Shown here in pieces: positions 19,401-27,800 of a DNA stretch of 64,000 nt. Location of the stretch: the NCBI GenBank assembly GCA_947500445.1, contig CANMSB010000020.1:23444-87443 (forward strand), given 5' to 3'. Every line of letters begins with the position of its first letter. Positions within the stretch are counted from its first letter, which is position 1. Position numbers and translations under genes: made by a program. The notes under the pieces are model-generated. The model saw only the letters and a list, made by a program, of their open reading frames with translations, was not told where the DNA came from and did not search any database. Origin of the DNA: an uncultured Flavobacteriaceae bacterium. GTDB taxonomy: Bacteria; Bacteroidota; Bacteroidia; Flavobacteriales; Flavobacteriaceae.

Positions 19401-21220
19401 ACGACAATCTGCACATCGGATTCTGCAGGAGGTGTGCAGGAATTACCACCTGTTATCGCATATCGAAATACGTAGGTTCCAGGTATAAAATTTGATATGG
19501 TAGTAGTCTGTGCATAAGGTGAGGCGATATCTGCGGTATTTGGACCGCTGACCTGACTCCATAACGAGTTTCCAACGCCAACACTGTTTCCAGTAACTGA
19601 AGTGCTCACCACATCACAAGCCAAGTTTTGACCGGTTCCAGCGTTTGCTGCGGTAGGGGTTCTTGATACGGTAATGTTTATAGCATCCGTACCTTCATTA
19701 CAACCGGTTTGAACCGAGCCGGCTACACGCCTTCGAAATGAAACGGTATATGTTCCTTCTAGGTCGAAATCAATTCTGGCCGGTGAGTTTGTATTTTGAA
19801 AACGACTTGGATCGACCACTGTGGAACCAGACGGTCCACTAACGATGCTATATGAGTTTCCGCCTTCACCGGTGGTCGTAAAGGGAACGTTTACCCTTGT
19901 CACACCACAATCTGCGATAATGTCGTTACCACCGTTTGCCTGAATCGTTATCGGGTCATTCGAATATTGCACCGTTACTTCTTCACTATCATCGCAGCCT
20001 GTATTACTATTGGTAATTGTATATAGAAAACGATAAGTACTACTTCCGTTCAAGCCCGTTACTTGGGTTGTGCCATTATCGTCGTCGAGTATGGTAGCTC
20101 CGCCAGGACCGGCTGTTTGCGTCCAGGATACGGTTTCACCGGCATACTGCGGATCAGCACCTTCTAAAGTTACCGTAGTAATGGTGGGGTCACAGAATCT
20201 GATGCTTCTTTGCGCAACGGTTGCCGTAGTAATATCCTGTGTAGCGGGGTCAACGGTAATCGTAACCGTATCACTTCCGTTTACACAGGGCCCGTTTACC
20301 GACCATCGCATTACATACGTTCCTTCGATCAGTGCGCCTAAAGATGACCTGTTATTATTTGGATTTGATAGCGTTGGAGTACTTGGGCCACTAACAAAGG
20401 TCCAGGTACCTTGTTGTCCATTGACGTTGTTTCCGCCAAAACTCGCATTCAAAAGTGTGGATTGATTAACCGTATAACAGTTATCCAAACTTTGGTCTGG
20501 GCCCGCATCTACAATAGCTTCTCCGCCATAATTGGTGACCGTAATCTCGGAAAAGGATTCACAAAATTGTCCAGGTGCGTAGTCGGGACCAGTTATCGTC
20601 CATCGTAAAGTAGACGTCCCGGCACTTGTCTCCGATAAATCTATTGTGGAACTCGGCGAATTTATAAAGTTGATGGTAACTCCTGCATTATTGGCTCCTT
20701 CTATGGACCACGTACCTGTTTCCCCGGGATTCGTCGGTGAGTTGCCGTTAATTATTAAAGATCCCGAGCTATCGGGGCACGACTCTAGGTTAGAACCCGC
20801 ATCTGCAACGGTTATGGGTGCTACAGTGATGACGACGTCTTGAAATTGGGTACTTCCGTCGGTACAGTCCGCAGACAGCCTAAAAGTGTAATCATTCCCG
20901 CCTAACAGACCGGTCAGCGAGGTATTTAAATCAGCTGGGTCATCAATGATTACCGAAGGTCCGGCAACCTGTGACCAAGTAGTTCCGCCCTGAATGGAAC
21001 CCGCGGCAGCGCCGGAGAGCCTGAAGCCAGTGTTGTTTTCACATATGGTTTCCGGTACCCCAGCATTTACGGAGCAGTTTTGTGCAAAGGCTTGAGAGGA
21101 AACAAGGAAAAAAAACAGTACCGTACAAATAGGGATAATCCTTGATGAAATCTTTAAAGGAATTCTTTCTATGGGTTGGATATGAAACATTGTGATTTGC
21201 TTCAATATGGCATCTCTCAT
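10433..21220 (-). CDS. Giant gliding-motility-associated (CHU_C, type B sorting) surface protein, 3595 aa
   Basis: An exported adhesin-like protein. The signal peptide ends near 'SSQAFAQ' (about residue 47; ATG 21190 is an alternative start). Residues 48-1430 hold roughly 15 Ig/PKD-like repeats of 80-90 aa with recurring 'DAGPDQ', 'WSQVSGP' and 'YVFEWTV' motifs. One DUF11 domain follows (1440-1560). Cadherin-like/VCBS-type repeats occupy 1570-2590 ('ANDD', 'DLLANDILPDGS', 'GEGTWTYDP', 'PITYELTDTDTG') and are nearly identical at DNA level. Then come about seven DUF11 repeats (2590-3490; 'LTKTVDN', 'VTNDGPSDATGV'). The C-terminal 95 residues ('FSPNGDGNNEVFQI...LPVGTYYYVLDL') are the CHU_C type B sorting domain. 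It heads the operon with PorP/SprF and OmpA genes. A role in adhesion or gliding is inferred from SprB-like architecture. Confidence 0.92.
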   Translation of the reverse strand: MRDAILKQITMFHIQPIERIPLKISSRIIPICTVLFFFLVSSQAFAQNCSVNAGVPETICENNTGFRLSGAAAGSIQGGTTWSQVAGPSVIIDDPADLNTSLTGLLGGNDYTFRLSADCTDGSTQFQDVVITVAPITVADAGSNLESCPDSSGSLIINGNSPTNPGETGTWSIEGANNAGVTINFINSPSSTIDLSETSAGTSTLRWTITGPDYAPGQFCESFSEITVTNYGGEAIVDAGPDQSLDNCYTVNQSTLLNASFGGNNVNGQQGTWTFVSGPSTPTLSNPNNNRSSLGALIEGTYVMRWSVNGPCVNGSDTVTITVDPATQDITTATVAQRSIRFCDPTITTVTLEGADPQYAGETVSWTQTAGPGGATILDDDNGTTQVTGLNGSSTYRFLYTITNSNTGCDDSEEVTVQYSNDPITIQANGGNDIIADCGVTRVNVPFTTTGEGGNSYSIVSGPSGSTVVDPSRFQNTNSPARIDFDLEGTYTVSFRRRVAGSVQTGCNEGTDAINITVSRTPTAANAGTGQNLACDVVSTSVTGNSVGVGNSLWSQVSGPNTADIASPYAQTTTISNFIPGTYVFRYAITGGNSCTPPAESDVQIVVASSAAVSADAGTDQTICFGAPTTLDSNSPPSSNLAGTWSVDSAPPGATIVFEDENDPNSLVSGLDLPNETYILRWTIENPNDNTCPPPGSDTVTISTSGTAGPTTANAGTDQCLPSGTGTVPLSGNAPAADENGLWTVVPNNGGLTFADDTVFNTTATINTEDSYILTWTINKNAPGCQASSDDVEITVGAPAAADAGPDQSACSDVFTMSATSSTGDGLWTLVSGSGGFTIDDDTSPTAQFTFTFSGQYVFEWAVENGSCSSDSDEVVLNVGIPATVATAGTDQTICNANTVVLDGNTFDSNTENGVWTLLSGAPNSPSIVNVNDPVTTVNNLVSGTYTFRWSITGDASCPSTFDDVVVDVFVPANAGPDQQLCEANNVLLEATFGSTGSWTQIAGPGVTEPGTAATISQTPSNSNVAEVTITPGNTYEFQFTTDYTSCPVTSDEVIVTSSQGPPIDPDAGTDQVVCTADATSITLDGNDPIAGGFDTTQPENDAFWRFADVPSGSVASFNDVNQFNTTLDNLTVPGIYILEWNFATEFCTDAADVVRVEVFEAPSNADAGTAQPNACQLDAQLNATAPTIGIGLWTITTDPSGGDIVIDSPNNPTSTLSNITTLGTYTFTWTVTNGTTFTSPSGCAPQTDTVDITFTDVPPSEPNAGPDQLFCDATQTNMDATPLAEGTGTWSQTSGPGITDPGSAATITAPNNPQALILDLEPGTYEFTWTSSNGGCSLTDTMEIQIESQPVTADAGPDQRLQEFAPVNLAAVPPTLGTGVWSQVSGPSIANFTDPTDANTSVSGVQIGTYVFEWTVTNGSCSEVSDTVEIEIVGIADLELVKSVSPSSVSTGDTVTFTIALFNNGANGTSDATGVTVLDVIPSGYSLIPGTVSNGGVYNLGDLSVTWSDLSVSNGATVNLTFDATVNTTGPYDNTAEITASDQFDPDSTPDNGVDTEDDQSTTAVVIQPNDPPTAVNDESLANTLGAAVDLDILANDTDPEGNLDPNTVDLTVPSGATNILTDVDGDTIGFEVPGEGTWEYSPATGLLEFIPEPGFTGNPTDITYTVDDTDGNTSNVANVNVEYTFDPPVANDDTNPTASEVGTDTVVDLLANDVLPDGSTPAPSDVTIDLNPANPGIDTTLNVPGEGTWTYDPATGEVTFDPEPTFTGSPTPITYELTDTDTGLSDTANVSVSYQSPPVAVDDQNLGNSLGDVVTLDILDNDTDANGNIDPNAVDLAVPAGATDIVTDIDGDVIGFTVPGEGTWEYNPITGLLEFVPEPGFTGNPTDITYTVDDTDGNTSNVANVNVEYTFDPPVANDDSNPVPTDVGANTTLDLLANDILPDGSTPLPTDVTVDLDPANPGVDTTLNVPGEGTWTYDPATGEVTFDPEPTFTGSPTPITYELTDTDTGLSDTANVSVSYQSPPVANDDDDLGNQLGDTVAVDILANDNDPDANIDPNAVDLDVPAGATDTVTDIDGDVIGFTVPGEGTWEYNPATGLLEFTPESGFTGNPTDITYTVDDTDGNTSNVANVNVEYTFDPPVANDDSNPVPTDVGANTTLDLLANDILPDGSTPLPTDVTVDLDPANPGVDTTLNVLGEGTWTYDPATGEITFDPEPTFTGSPTPITYELTDTDTGLSDTANVSVSYQSPPVANDDDDLGNQLGNTVAVDILANDNDPDANIDPNAVDLDVPVGATDTVTGIDGDVIGFTVPGEGTWEYSPVTGLLEFIPQPGFTANPTDITYTVDDTDGNTSNVANVNVEYVLDPPVANNDQSTGNTTNTNVTLDLLANDILPDGSTPLPTDVTVDLDPANPGVDTTLNVPGEGTWTYDPATGEITFDPEPGFTADPTPINYELTDTDTGLSATATVTIDYDIQLPVANPDEDLNNVPESIVSVTILTNDADPDGNLDPNSVNLTPPSGAINITVDGDGDVIGFDVPGEGNWSYDPATEEVTFDPEPGFLVDPTPITYTVDDNDGNTSNITSVTIGYQDVADLSLVKTVVDNDLTPFIGSEITFEIRVTNDGPANATGVTVTDLLPSGYDFVLFSSTTGAYNENTGIWTVGNIFSGATEILLIDVLVNGSGDYTNGAEVTASDILDIDSTPNNDVLSEDDQDEVDVVPQIVPVVDVSVTKTANTLTPDIGGQIVFTVTVTNDGPSDATDVVVTDLLTTGYDFVSAVPSVGVYEPLNGSWTVGNLPNGITENIVITADVLPNGEYTNTAELTDLAERDIDSEPANNDDTEDDQMTINPTPVLVSDLSLTKTVNNATPLVGEDVRFTINITNDGPSDAAGVVIADLLPTGYTYISSNATAGNYNETTGVWNINGTLFNSTTETLVITALVNATGVYDNVAEVVASDNVDPNATAGNNVPTEDDQDNANTVPVPIADVSLTKTVDKLVPDVGENVIFTLSVSNDGPSDATGVVITDLLPAGYNYISDDSGGTYDNATGVWTVGTVANGATTLLNITADINPNGSYINVAELTAVNEIDPDSAPNNNDLNEDDQAEQPTTPRVITDISLTKEVDNLSPSIGDQITFTITVNNDGPSDATDLVIEDLLATGYDFVSATSSAGVYDEVIGSWDIVSLVDGATETLEITVTVLANGDYTNVAELISLGTFDPDSSPDNNLNSEDDQDTVLPRPTGLADLTLTKTVDNTLANVGDTIEFIVNLSNGGDSDATGVVVSDLLPIGFTYQSHIVTAGLYNPFTGIWNTNGVIPNGTTETLVVLATVNEPTGVENEYLNTAEITASDQADPNSDADSGFEVDDFADGLPDDDEASILIVPPVVDIALTKTVSNLLPRIGEQIQFEMTATNQGDVTATTIGIEEILPRGYELILANASIGTFDAVTGFWSIEALNASETATLTLTVTVLEVDEYLNTISLAFVDQIDLNMDNDSAQATVTPSCLNIYSEFSPNGDGNNEVFQIDCISRFPNNTLKVYNRWGNIVFETRGYTNDWNGISNGRATINKGEKLPVGTYYYVLDLGDGSQPIADWLYINR
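13791..16510 (-). repeat. 678-bp tandem repeats inside the giant type B gene
   Basis: The landmark GGTGACTGGTAGCTTACCGA recurs at 14469, 15147 and 15825, exactly 678 bp apart. A diverged fourth copy begins near 13791. Each 678-bp unit encodes 226 residues, that is, two different cadherin-like modules of about 113 aa. The middle copies differ at only a few bases, suggesting recent duplication or gene conversion. Confidence 0.9.
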
Positions 21221-21821
21221 AATCGATGGTGGTTGGTTAGCATAGCTCCCATTTCAGGGGTAGTTATGTAGTATTTTTCTTTCGAAGTTTAAAAGTACTC
21301 CAAATAGTACCATTAAACTTAAAATTGTTGCGTTTCGTCGATTAGTTGTGGTGAAACAAGGGCTGATCGATGTAATGCAATCTTTCTTTAATAGTTGACA
21401 CATTTTTTGATAAAAAGTCACCGTTGGCCATAAAAAAACAACATATTTTTAATTATTAATGGCCTAATATTAATCTCCGAATAGTGTGGAATTGGTTTGC
21501 GAAACCAGGTTGAAACTATTTTCGATCATTTTAAACATATCGATATAGCTTATTATAGTTGGATATGAACTGGAAATCGTAAAATTGAGAAGCTTACCTT
21601 GTTGCGATACAAATAAGGTTATTTTGGAAGTTGGAAATTTAGCCGGATTAGAAGAAGAGTTCTCATACCATTTTGAAGTTAAAGTGGTATTTAGATGAGA
21701 ACTGCAATGGCCAAAGGGATATTTTTATTTAAAAAGCCCGGCAAATTTATTTGCCGGGCTCTAGTGGTATGGGTAATACTACTAAAAACTACTATGTGTA
21801 AAGGAAAAGGCTCCGAACTCT
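21221..21821. other. Gene-free region upstream of the giant type B gene
   Basis: About 600 bp, AT-rich, without a convincing frame. It must hold the promoter of the giant-gene operon; I saw no clear TAnnTTTG box on the minus strand. The left half is leader or promoter sequence, the right end holds the terminator of the FAS1 gene at about 21725-21760, and the remainder is unexplained. Confidence 0.6.
21725..21760 (-). terminator. Rho-independent terminator of the FAS1 gene
   Basis: Read on the minus strand, AGCCCGGCAAAT, a short loop and TTTGCCGGGCT form a stem of at least 11 bp followed by TTTTAAATAAAA. It lies about 60 bp after the stop of the FAS1 gene. Confidence 0.85.
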
Positions 21822-23486
21822 TTATTCGGTCGGCTCTTCTACCACTTCATTAAGTGAATTGATGAAGTCGATCGCTTCCTGAGGAAGCAGTACGGTATCT
21901 ATAATGTGCGCCACTCCGTTCCTTGCCATAACATCTAAGGCGAGCAACTGGGCATCACTGTTGCCGCTGGTATCTTGCAGTAATACGCTATCCGAACCAA
22001 GTTCATCGATTACTTCGATGGTATCGGCTATTTGGGTGTTAATTACGGTTCCGGCCACAACGCTTTCGGAAGTTACCGAACCACTGACTACATGATACAA
22101 TAAAATATTGGTCAAAAGTGCAATTTCTTCCTCGGTATCAAAGTCGTCCAAAGAGTTATAGTCATCACCTAACAAGTCCAACAAGGCTACAAAAGCGTCA
22201 TCGGTCGGTGCCAATACGGTAGCTGTTTGAAAATAGGTAAAGTTTGAGGGCGCTTCGTCACCTTCCGCCAAACTGGTGTTGCTGTCATCGACAAATACAC
22301 TAACCAATTCGGTTTTGATCAGGGCGGCCTCCAATATGCTCAGGGTAGGTTCGGCCACGACGATATCCGCCAAATCGTCCGATACCAATTTATCCAGGAA
22401 TACCTGAGCGGCCTCTGGCAACAATACTCTGTCGATGACGTGTATGACCCCATTCGAACCTTGTACATCAAGGGCGATACTATTGCTAACCCCGCCCACT
22501 GCATCGGTAATCGCTACTGCGGTTTCAGAGGCAGCGGTAATTTCGAGTGAAGCGTCCTCCAATGCGGTAGCAACTTCGCCAACGACTACGGCACTGCTCT
22601 CAACACGCTGTGGAACCACATGGTACGCCAAAATGTCCGATAACAGTTGCATTTCCGGACCGTTATCAAAATCGTCAAGCGAGTTGTAATCGTCTCCAAG
22701 GAAATCCAAAATGGCAACAAAGGCATCGTCAGAAGGGGCAAAAACGGTATACCCGAGTTCGTTTCCGTCTTCATCAACATTTTTACTCGACAACAAATCG
22801 GCAAACCCTGCTTTGATAACAGCGGCTTCCAATATGGTAAGCCCGTCATTGGCCACGGCCAATTCGGTAATGGTCGGTCGGGTGTCGATCATGGCGGCAT
22901 CGATTACGGCTTGTGGTAACAATACCTTGTCTATGGTATGGATGATACCGTTGGTAACGATAACATCGGTTTCTACTACTTGCGCTTCGCTACTGGTTTC
23001 TTCGCGTTCCGTTTTATCCTGAAGGAAAATACCGCCATCGGTAATGTTTACGGTAAACGACTCTCCCTGTACGGTAGTTACTTCTTGTGCATCGCTCAAA
23101 GATGCCGCCGAAGCAGCGGAGCCAACTACATGATACGTCAAAATTGTTGCTAAAAGGTCGGGGCTGACGGCCCCTTCACCTGAAATCATATCTTTTGCAC
23201 TGGCAAAGCCCAATGCGGCGGCCAAATTTTCGAAGGCTTGGTCGTTAGGTGCGAATACGGTAAACGGACCTGCGCCCGATAGGGTAGCGTCCAAACCGCC
23301 CTAGGCGACCACTAAGGCCTGGTAAAGTGCCGTGTTTTGAGATTTTGAGTTAATGGCATTGAATGCATTAAATTCCACTATTTCCGGTTCGGCAAAGACG
23401 GAGTCATCGGAATTACAACCGATTGCGGTCAATACGAGTACAAGGGCGACTCCTAGACGTCCCATTGCTGTTCTTACTTTGTTCAT
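21822..23486 (-). pseudogene. Three-FAS1-domain (fasciclin) lipoprotein gene interrupted by an in-frame amber codon
   Basis: One continuous frame of 555 codons runs from ATG 23486 to the stop at 21822, broken only by TAG at 23301-23303 (codon 62). Upstream of the TAG there is a lipoprotein signal ('VLTAIGC', Cys about residue 23) and the start of FAS1 domain 1 ('NTALYQALVVA'). Downstream the same domain resumes with 'GGLDATLSGAGPFTVFAPND' and continues through three FAS1 domains, each ending in an 'H-x-IDxVLLPQ'-type motif. FAS1 proteins are surface adhesion proteins. The rest of the gene shows no frameshift or decay and keeps its terminator. It is a fresh nonsense mutation, a sequencing error or, less likely, a readthrough site. 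The downstream part could be restarted at TTG 23294 but would lack an export signal. Confidence 0.8.
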
Positions 23487-23851
23487 ACATGTGTTTGATT
23501 TAGCTACTTTAGTGTATCGATTGGTGTCGTTCAGAGTGTTATTACAAGGAAAAACCAAGTTTTCCCAGTAAAAAAGCCCAGAAAACATATCGAAAAATCT
23601 TAAAATTTCGATAAGAATAGTAAAGTTAAACGATTAACCTATATAAAAATTATATTTTTTTCTTATCGCGAGGTGGCCAGTATGTTATAGCCTCCTCTTT
23701 TTTAACAACGGGAAAACACTTCGTCTATCGTATCGCTTCGGTTTATTTTTGATACCGGTCGTTGGTTTCCTTTTCTTGTCGTACTACGCTTAAAAGGGCA
23801 TAGCTAAAAGGAGTTGGGTAAACGGCCTACTGTTAATAGTACCATTCGACA
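23487..23851. other. Intergenic region between the FAS1 gene and the second PorP/SprF gene
   Basis: About 365 bp with AT-rich stretches near 23600-23665, presumably the FAS1 promoter on the minus strand. An open frame extends upstream of ATG 23486 but has no coding character. No hairpin with a T-run was seen after the PorP/SprF stop. Confidence 0.5.
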
Positions 23852-24790
23852 TCAAAAGAATCTTGGGGTAATTACTTTTTTGTATCTCGTTAAAAGTTCA
23901 TACCTCAAGAACAGCTCGAATGAACCGGCGTTAAAAGCGGTACTTCCCAGTTCGGTCACTTCACGGTCATAGGCAAGACCGAGCATGAGCTGTTCGTTCA
24001 ATTGAAATCCTACCAATGCGCTCAATGCAGCATCCCAACGATAGGCGGCGCCAATGGAGAACGTTTCGTTGAACAGGGCGGTGGCGGAAAGATCGGCTTG
24101 CAAAGGAGCTCCTTGAACTGCTTTTAACAATACGGCCGGTTTCAACTTTACATCTTGGTTCAATTCGAAAATATACCCGGAAATCAAGTACCAGTTCATA
24201 CGTTCCTGTGCTAGAAAAACGTTGCTTTCCCCGGAATCGTCAAAATGTTCGGTCTGTAAAAAGTTGGGAACGGATAGTCCGGCGTAAAATCGGTCCGTAT
24301 GGTAATATACCCCGGCACCAAAATTTGGGGAAAACCGTTTGTCAATGTTCGGCTGTGCCGAGGCGTCCGTTCCAGGATTGTAGTTTTGTAGTTGGTTAAA
24401 ATCGATGTTGAGCAAGTGACCCCCGGCTTTTACGCCAAAGGAGAGCTTACCCGTTTCGGATACGGGCACCGTATAGGAAAAGACCGCATCGAAATAGGTG
24501 TCTTGATTGGTGCCGTTTCCGATTTCATCGTTGACGATCGATAGCCCCAGGCCCACTCGCTCCGAAACCGGACTGTGAACGTTCAGCGTCTGCGTAGTTG
24601 GGGCACCATCCAAACCGACCCATTGCGATCGGTATAGGGCACCGATACTCAAAACGCCCCTAGATCCTGCATAAGCAGGGTTGACCGCCACGGTATTGTA
24701 CATGTATTGGGTGTACTGTGCATCTTGCTGGGCCCACAAGCTGGTTGTTGTGGCCATTAACAGTAAAATGCCAATTGCTATTTTTTTCAT
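23852..24790 (-). CDS. PorP/SprF-family T9SS outer-membrane protein (module 2)
   Basis: 312 residues, a clear paralogue of the PorP/SprF protein of module 1: signal peptide to 'SLWAQQDAQYTQYMYN', then 'NPAYAGSRG', 'YRSQWVGLDGAPTTQ', 'FGAGVYYHTD', ending in an aromatic pair ('TPRFF'). It lies 37 bp downstream of the 2230-aa type B gene on the same strand and is presumably its export or anchoring partner, as SprF is for SprB. Unlike module 1, no OmpA gene follows. The bases before the start (AACGCACC) match those before the module 1 copy. Confidence 0.92.
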   Translation of the reverse strand: MKKIAIGILLLMATTTSLWAQQDAQYTQYMYNTVAVNPAYAGSRGVLSIGALYRSQWVGLDGAPTTQTLNVHSPVSERVGLGLSIVNDEIGNGTNQDTYFDAVFSYTVPVSETGKLSFGVKAGGHLLNIDFNQLQNYNPGTDASAQPNIDKRFSPNFGAGVYYHTDRFYAGLSVPNFLQTEHFDDSGESNVFLAQERMNWYLISGYIFELNQDVKLKPAVLLKAVQGAPLQADLSATALFNETFSIGAAYRWDAALSALVGFQLNEQLMLGLAYDREVTELGSTAFNAGSFELFLRYELLTRYKKVITPRFF

Positions 24791-24827
24791 GGTGCGTTGT
24801 TAAGAAAAATTACTGTGTTGGTTTGGT

Positions 24828-27800
24828 TTAGCGATTGATATAGAGATATCCTGATCGGGTCTTTCCTTTTTCTCCATCTTGATAGTTGATGATGTAAAAG
24901 TAAACTCCCACCGGCAAGGCTTCGTTTTGTTGAATGGTCGCTCTTCCATTGGATATCCCATTGAATGCGTTATCGGTATTGTCGTAGGCCGTGGTCTCGA
25001 AAACCTTAACGCCCCATCGGTTGTAAATTGTTACGCTGTGGTTCGGGTACGCCTCGATATTGATGATGCGGAAAATACCTCCGTTGGTTCCCGGTGCTAC
25101 CAGGTCGCTTTCAATTTCGATATCGCAGACCAGGTCGTCCGGCGGCGTACCGCCATTAGAACTACAACCATCCAGCGGGTCCGTGTTGTCGGTAATTTCT
25201 TGACCGTCGTTAATACCGTCACCATCGGTATCCGCAATGTTAGGGTCGGTACCCAAGTCCGTTTCTTGTTGGTTGGTGAGCCCATCTTGATCACAATCAC
25301 TGGTTTCGAGCGGCGTTCCGCCATTGGAGTCGCAGTCGTCCAAAGGATCGGTATTGTCCATGACCTCTTGGCCGTCATCAATGCCATCGCCATCCGTATC
25401 GGGGTTTTCAGGGTCGGTCCCCAGCGCAGTCTCTTCATCGGTGGTAAGTCCGTCCTCATCACAGTCGCTTGCACCTAAAGGTGTTCCGTTGATCGAATCG
25501 CAGTCATTTAAGGGGTCGGTGCCGTCGTTTGCTTCTTGCCCGTCATCGATTCCATCGCCATCGCTGTCGCCATTGTAAGGATCGGTGCCATTGGCATCTT
25601 CTGTACCATTATCTACACCGTCACCATCGCAATCAGCGGCTGCCCATATCGCATTTGTGGCATCGTAAGCGGTATACCCTGCCGGTTGCACGGGGATACA
25701 AGGATCCAAGGGGTCGGTATCGGTATCATCCGGAATACCGTCGCCATCGGTATCGGTATTATAAGGATCGGTACCGTTGTTGTCTTCTGTGCCGTTATCG
25801 ATACCGTCGCCATCACAATCGGCGGCTGCCCATATCGCATTCGTAGCATCGTATCCCTCATATCCTGCCGGTTGTACAGGGATACACGGATCTAGAGGGT
25901 CGGTATCCACATCGTCGGGTACTCCGTCTCCATCGGTGTCGTTGTTGTAGGGATCGCTGCCATTGGCATCTTCTGTACCATTATCTACACCGTCACCATC
26001 GCAATCGGCGGCTGCCCATATCGTATTCGTGGCATCGTAAGCTGTATACCCTGCCGGCTGCACGGGGATACACGGATCTAGGGGGTCGGTATCCACATCA
26101 TCGGGTACTCCGTCGCCATCGCTGTCGCCGTTATATGGATCGCTGCCATTGGCATCTTCTGTACCATTATCTACACCGTCACCATCGCAATCAGCGGCTG
26201 CCCATATCGCATTTGTAGCATTGTAAGCTGTATACCCTGCCAGCTGCACGGGGATACAAGGATCTAAGGGGTCGGTATCGGTATCATCCGGAATACCGTC
26301 GCCATCGGTGTCGTTGTTGTAGGGATCTGTACCATTGGTATCTTCCGTGCCATTGTCCACATTATCACCATCACAATCGGCCGCTGCCCAAAGGGCATTC
26401 GTGCTGTCGTAACCGGTATAGCCTTCCGGTTGCATGGGGATACAAGGATCTAAGGGGTCGGGATCGGTATCATCAGGAATACCGTCGCCATCGGTATCGG
26501 TATTGTAAGGATCGGTACCATTGGTGTCTTCGGTGCCGTTATCGATACCGTCACCATCACAATCGGCTGCTGCCCATATCGTATTCGTGGCATCGTATGC
26601 TACATATCCTGCCGGTTGTACGGGGATACACGGATCAAACGGGTCGGTATCCACATCATCGGGCACTCCGTCGCCATCGGTGTCGTTGTTGTAGGGATCT
26701 GTACCATTGGTGTCTTCTGTGCCATTGTTTACATTATCGCCATCGCAATCGGCCGCCGCCCAAATAGTATTTGTTGCCGTATATCCGGTATACCCTTGAG
26801 GCTGTACGGGGATACAAGGATCTAATGGGTCGGTATCCACATCATCGGGTACTCCGTCGCCATCGGTGTCGTTGTTATAGGGATCTGTCCCATTATTGTC
26901 TTCGGTACCGTTGTTCACACCATCACCATCACAATCGGCCGCTCTCCATATGATATTTGAGGCATCGTATCCGGTATACCCTTGAGGCTGTACGGGGATA
27001 CAAGGATCTAATGGGTCGGTATCCACATCATCGAGCACTCCGTCGCCATCGGTATCGTTGTTATAGGGGTCGGTACCATTGGTATCCTCCGTACCGTTAT
27101 CGATGCCATCGTTATCACAATCGGCGGCTGTCCATACCATATTTGTTGCATCGTAACCGGTATATCCGGGCGGCTGTGCGGGAGTACAGGGATCTAAAGG
27201 ATCAGTTCCTATACTCACCTCAATACCATTAGTTATTCCATCACCGTCACAGTCGGCATCGGTCCAGGCCATGGAAGGTGTTTCGGTTACGCTTGCCAGT
27301 ACAAATGCGCAAGGATCAGTAGGGTCCGTAAGATCGGTGTTTACTTCCGTCCCGTCCAATACCCCGTCGCCATCGGAATCGGGGTTGTTGTTATCGGTCC
27401 CGGCCAGCGCTTCTTCATCGTTGGTTAGTCCATCGTTGTCGCAATCATTGGTTCCTTGCGGCAGCCAGTATGGGTCACCGTTTGGTTGGCAGGGATCGTT
27501 GATGGCAGTGTCGGTTACATCACAAACGTTATCGCCATCGGCGTCCGCGCAAGCAGGTATGGCAATATAAAAAACAGCTGTGTCGCAAATGGCCCCATTA
27601 CAAACCTGATAATCGATGGTAACCGTTGATGGGTCTTCGCTGGGCAGTGCCGTATAGGTGATCTCCCCTGTCGCTTGGTTTATTGAAATAGTACCTGCCG
27701 CCGTTCCGGTAGTCAAATCCGTTATGGTACTGCCTACCAAAAAGTCATCGTTGGTGAGTATGTTAAAGGTTTTGGGTATGCCAACATCGGCAGTGGTAAA

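Noticed and set aside
23301..23588. Upstream piece of the FAS1 gene as a separate 95-codon gene
   Set aside because: It is in the same frame as the downstream FAS1 domains, separated only by one TAG; it is the first part of the same gene.
25510..27190. Regular repeats resembling an array such as CRISPR
   Set aside because: The repeats are contiguous, in frame, encode TSP3-like protein units and have no unique spacers or cas genes.
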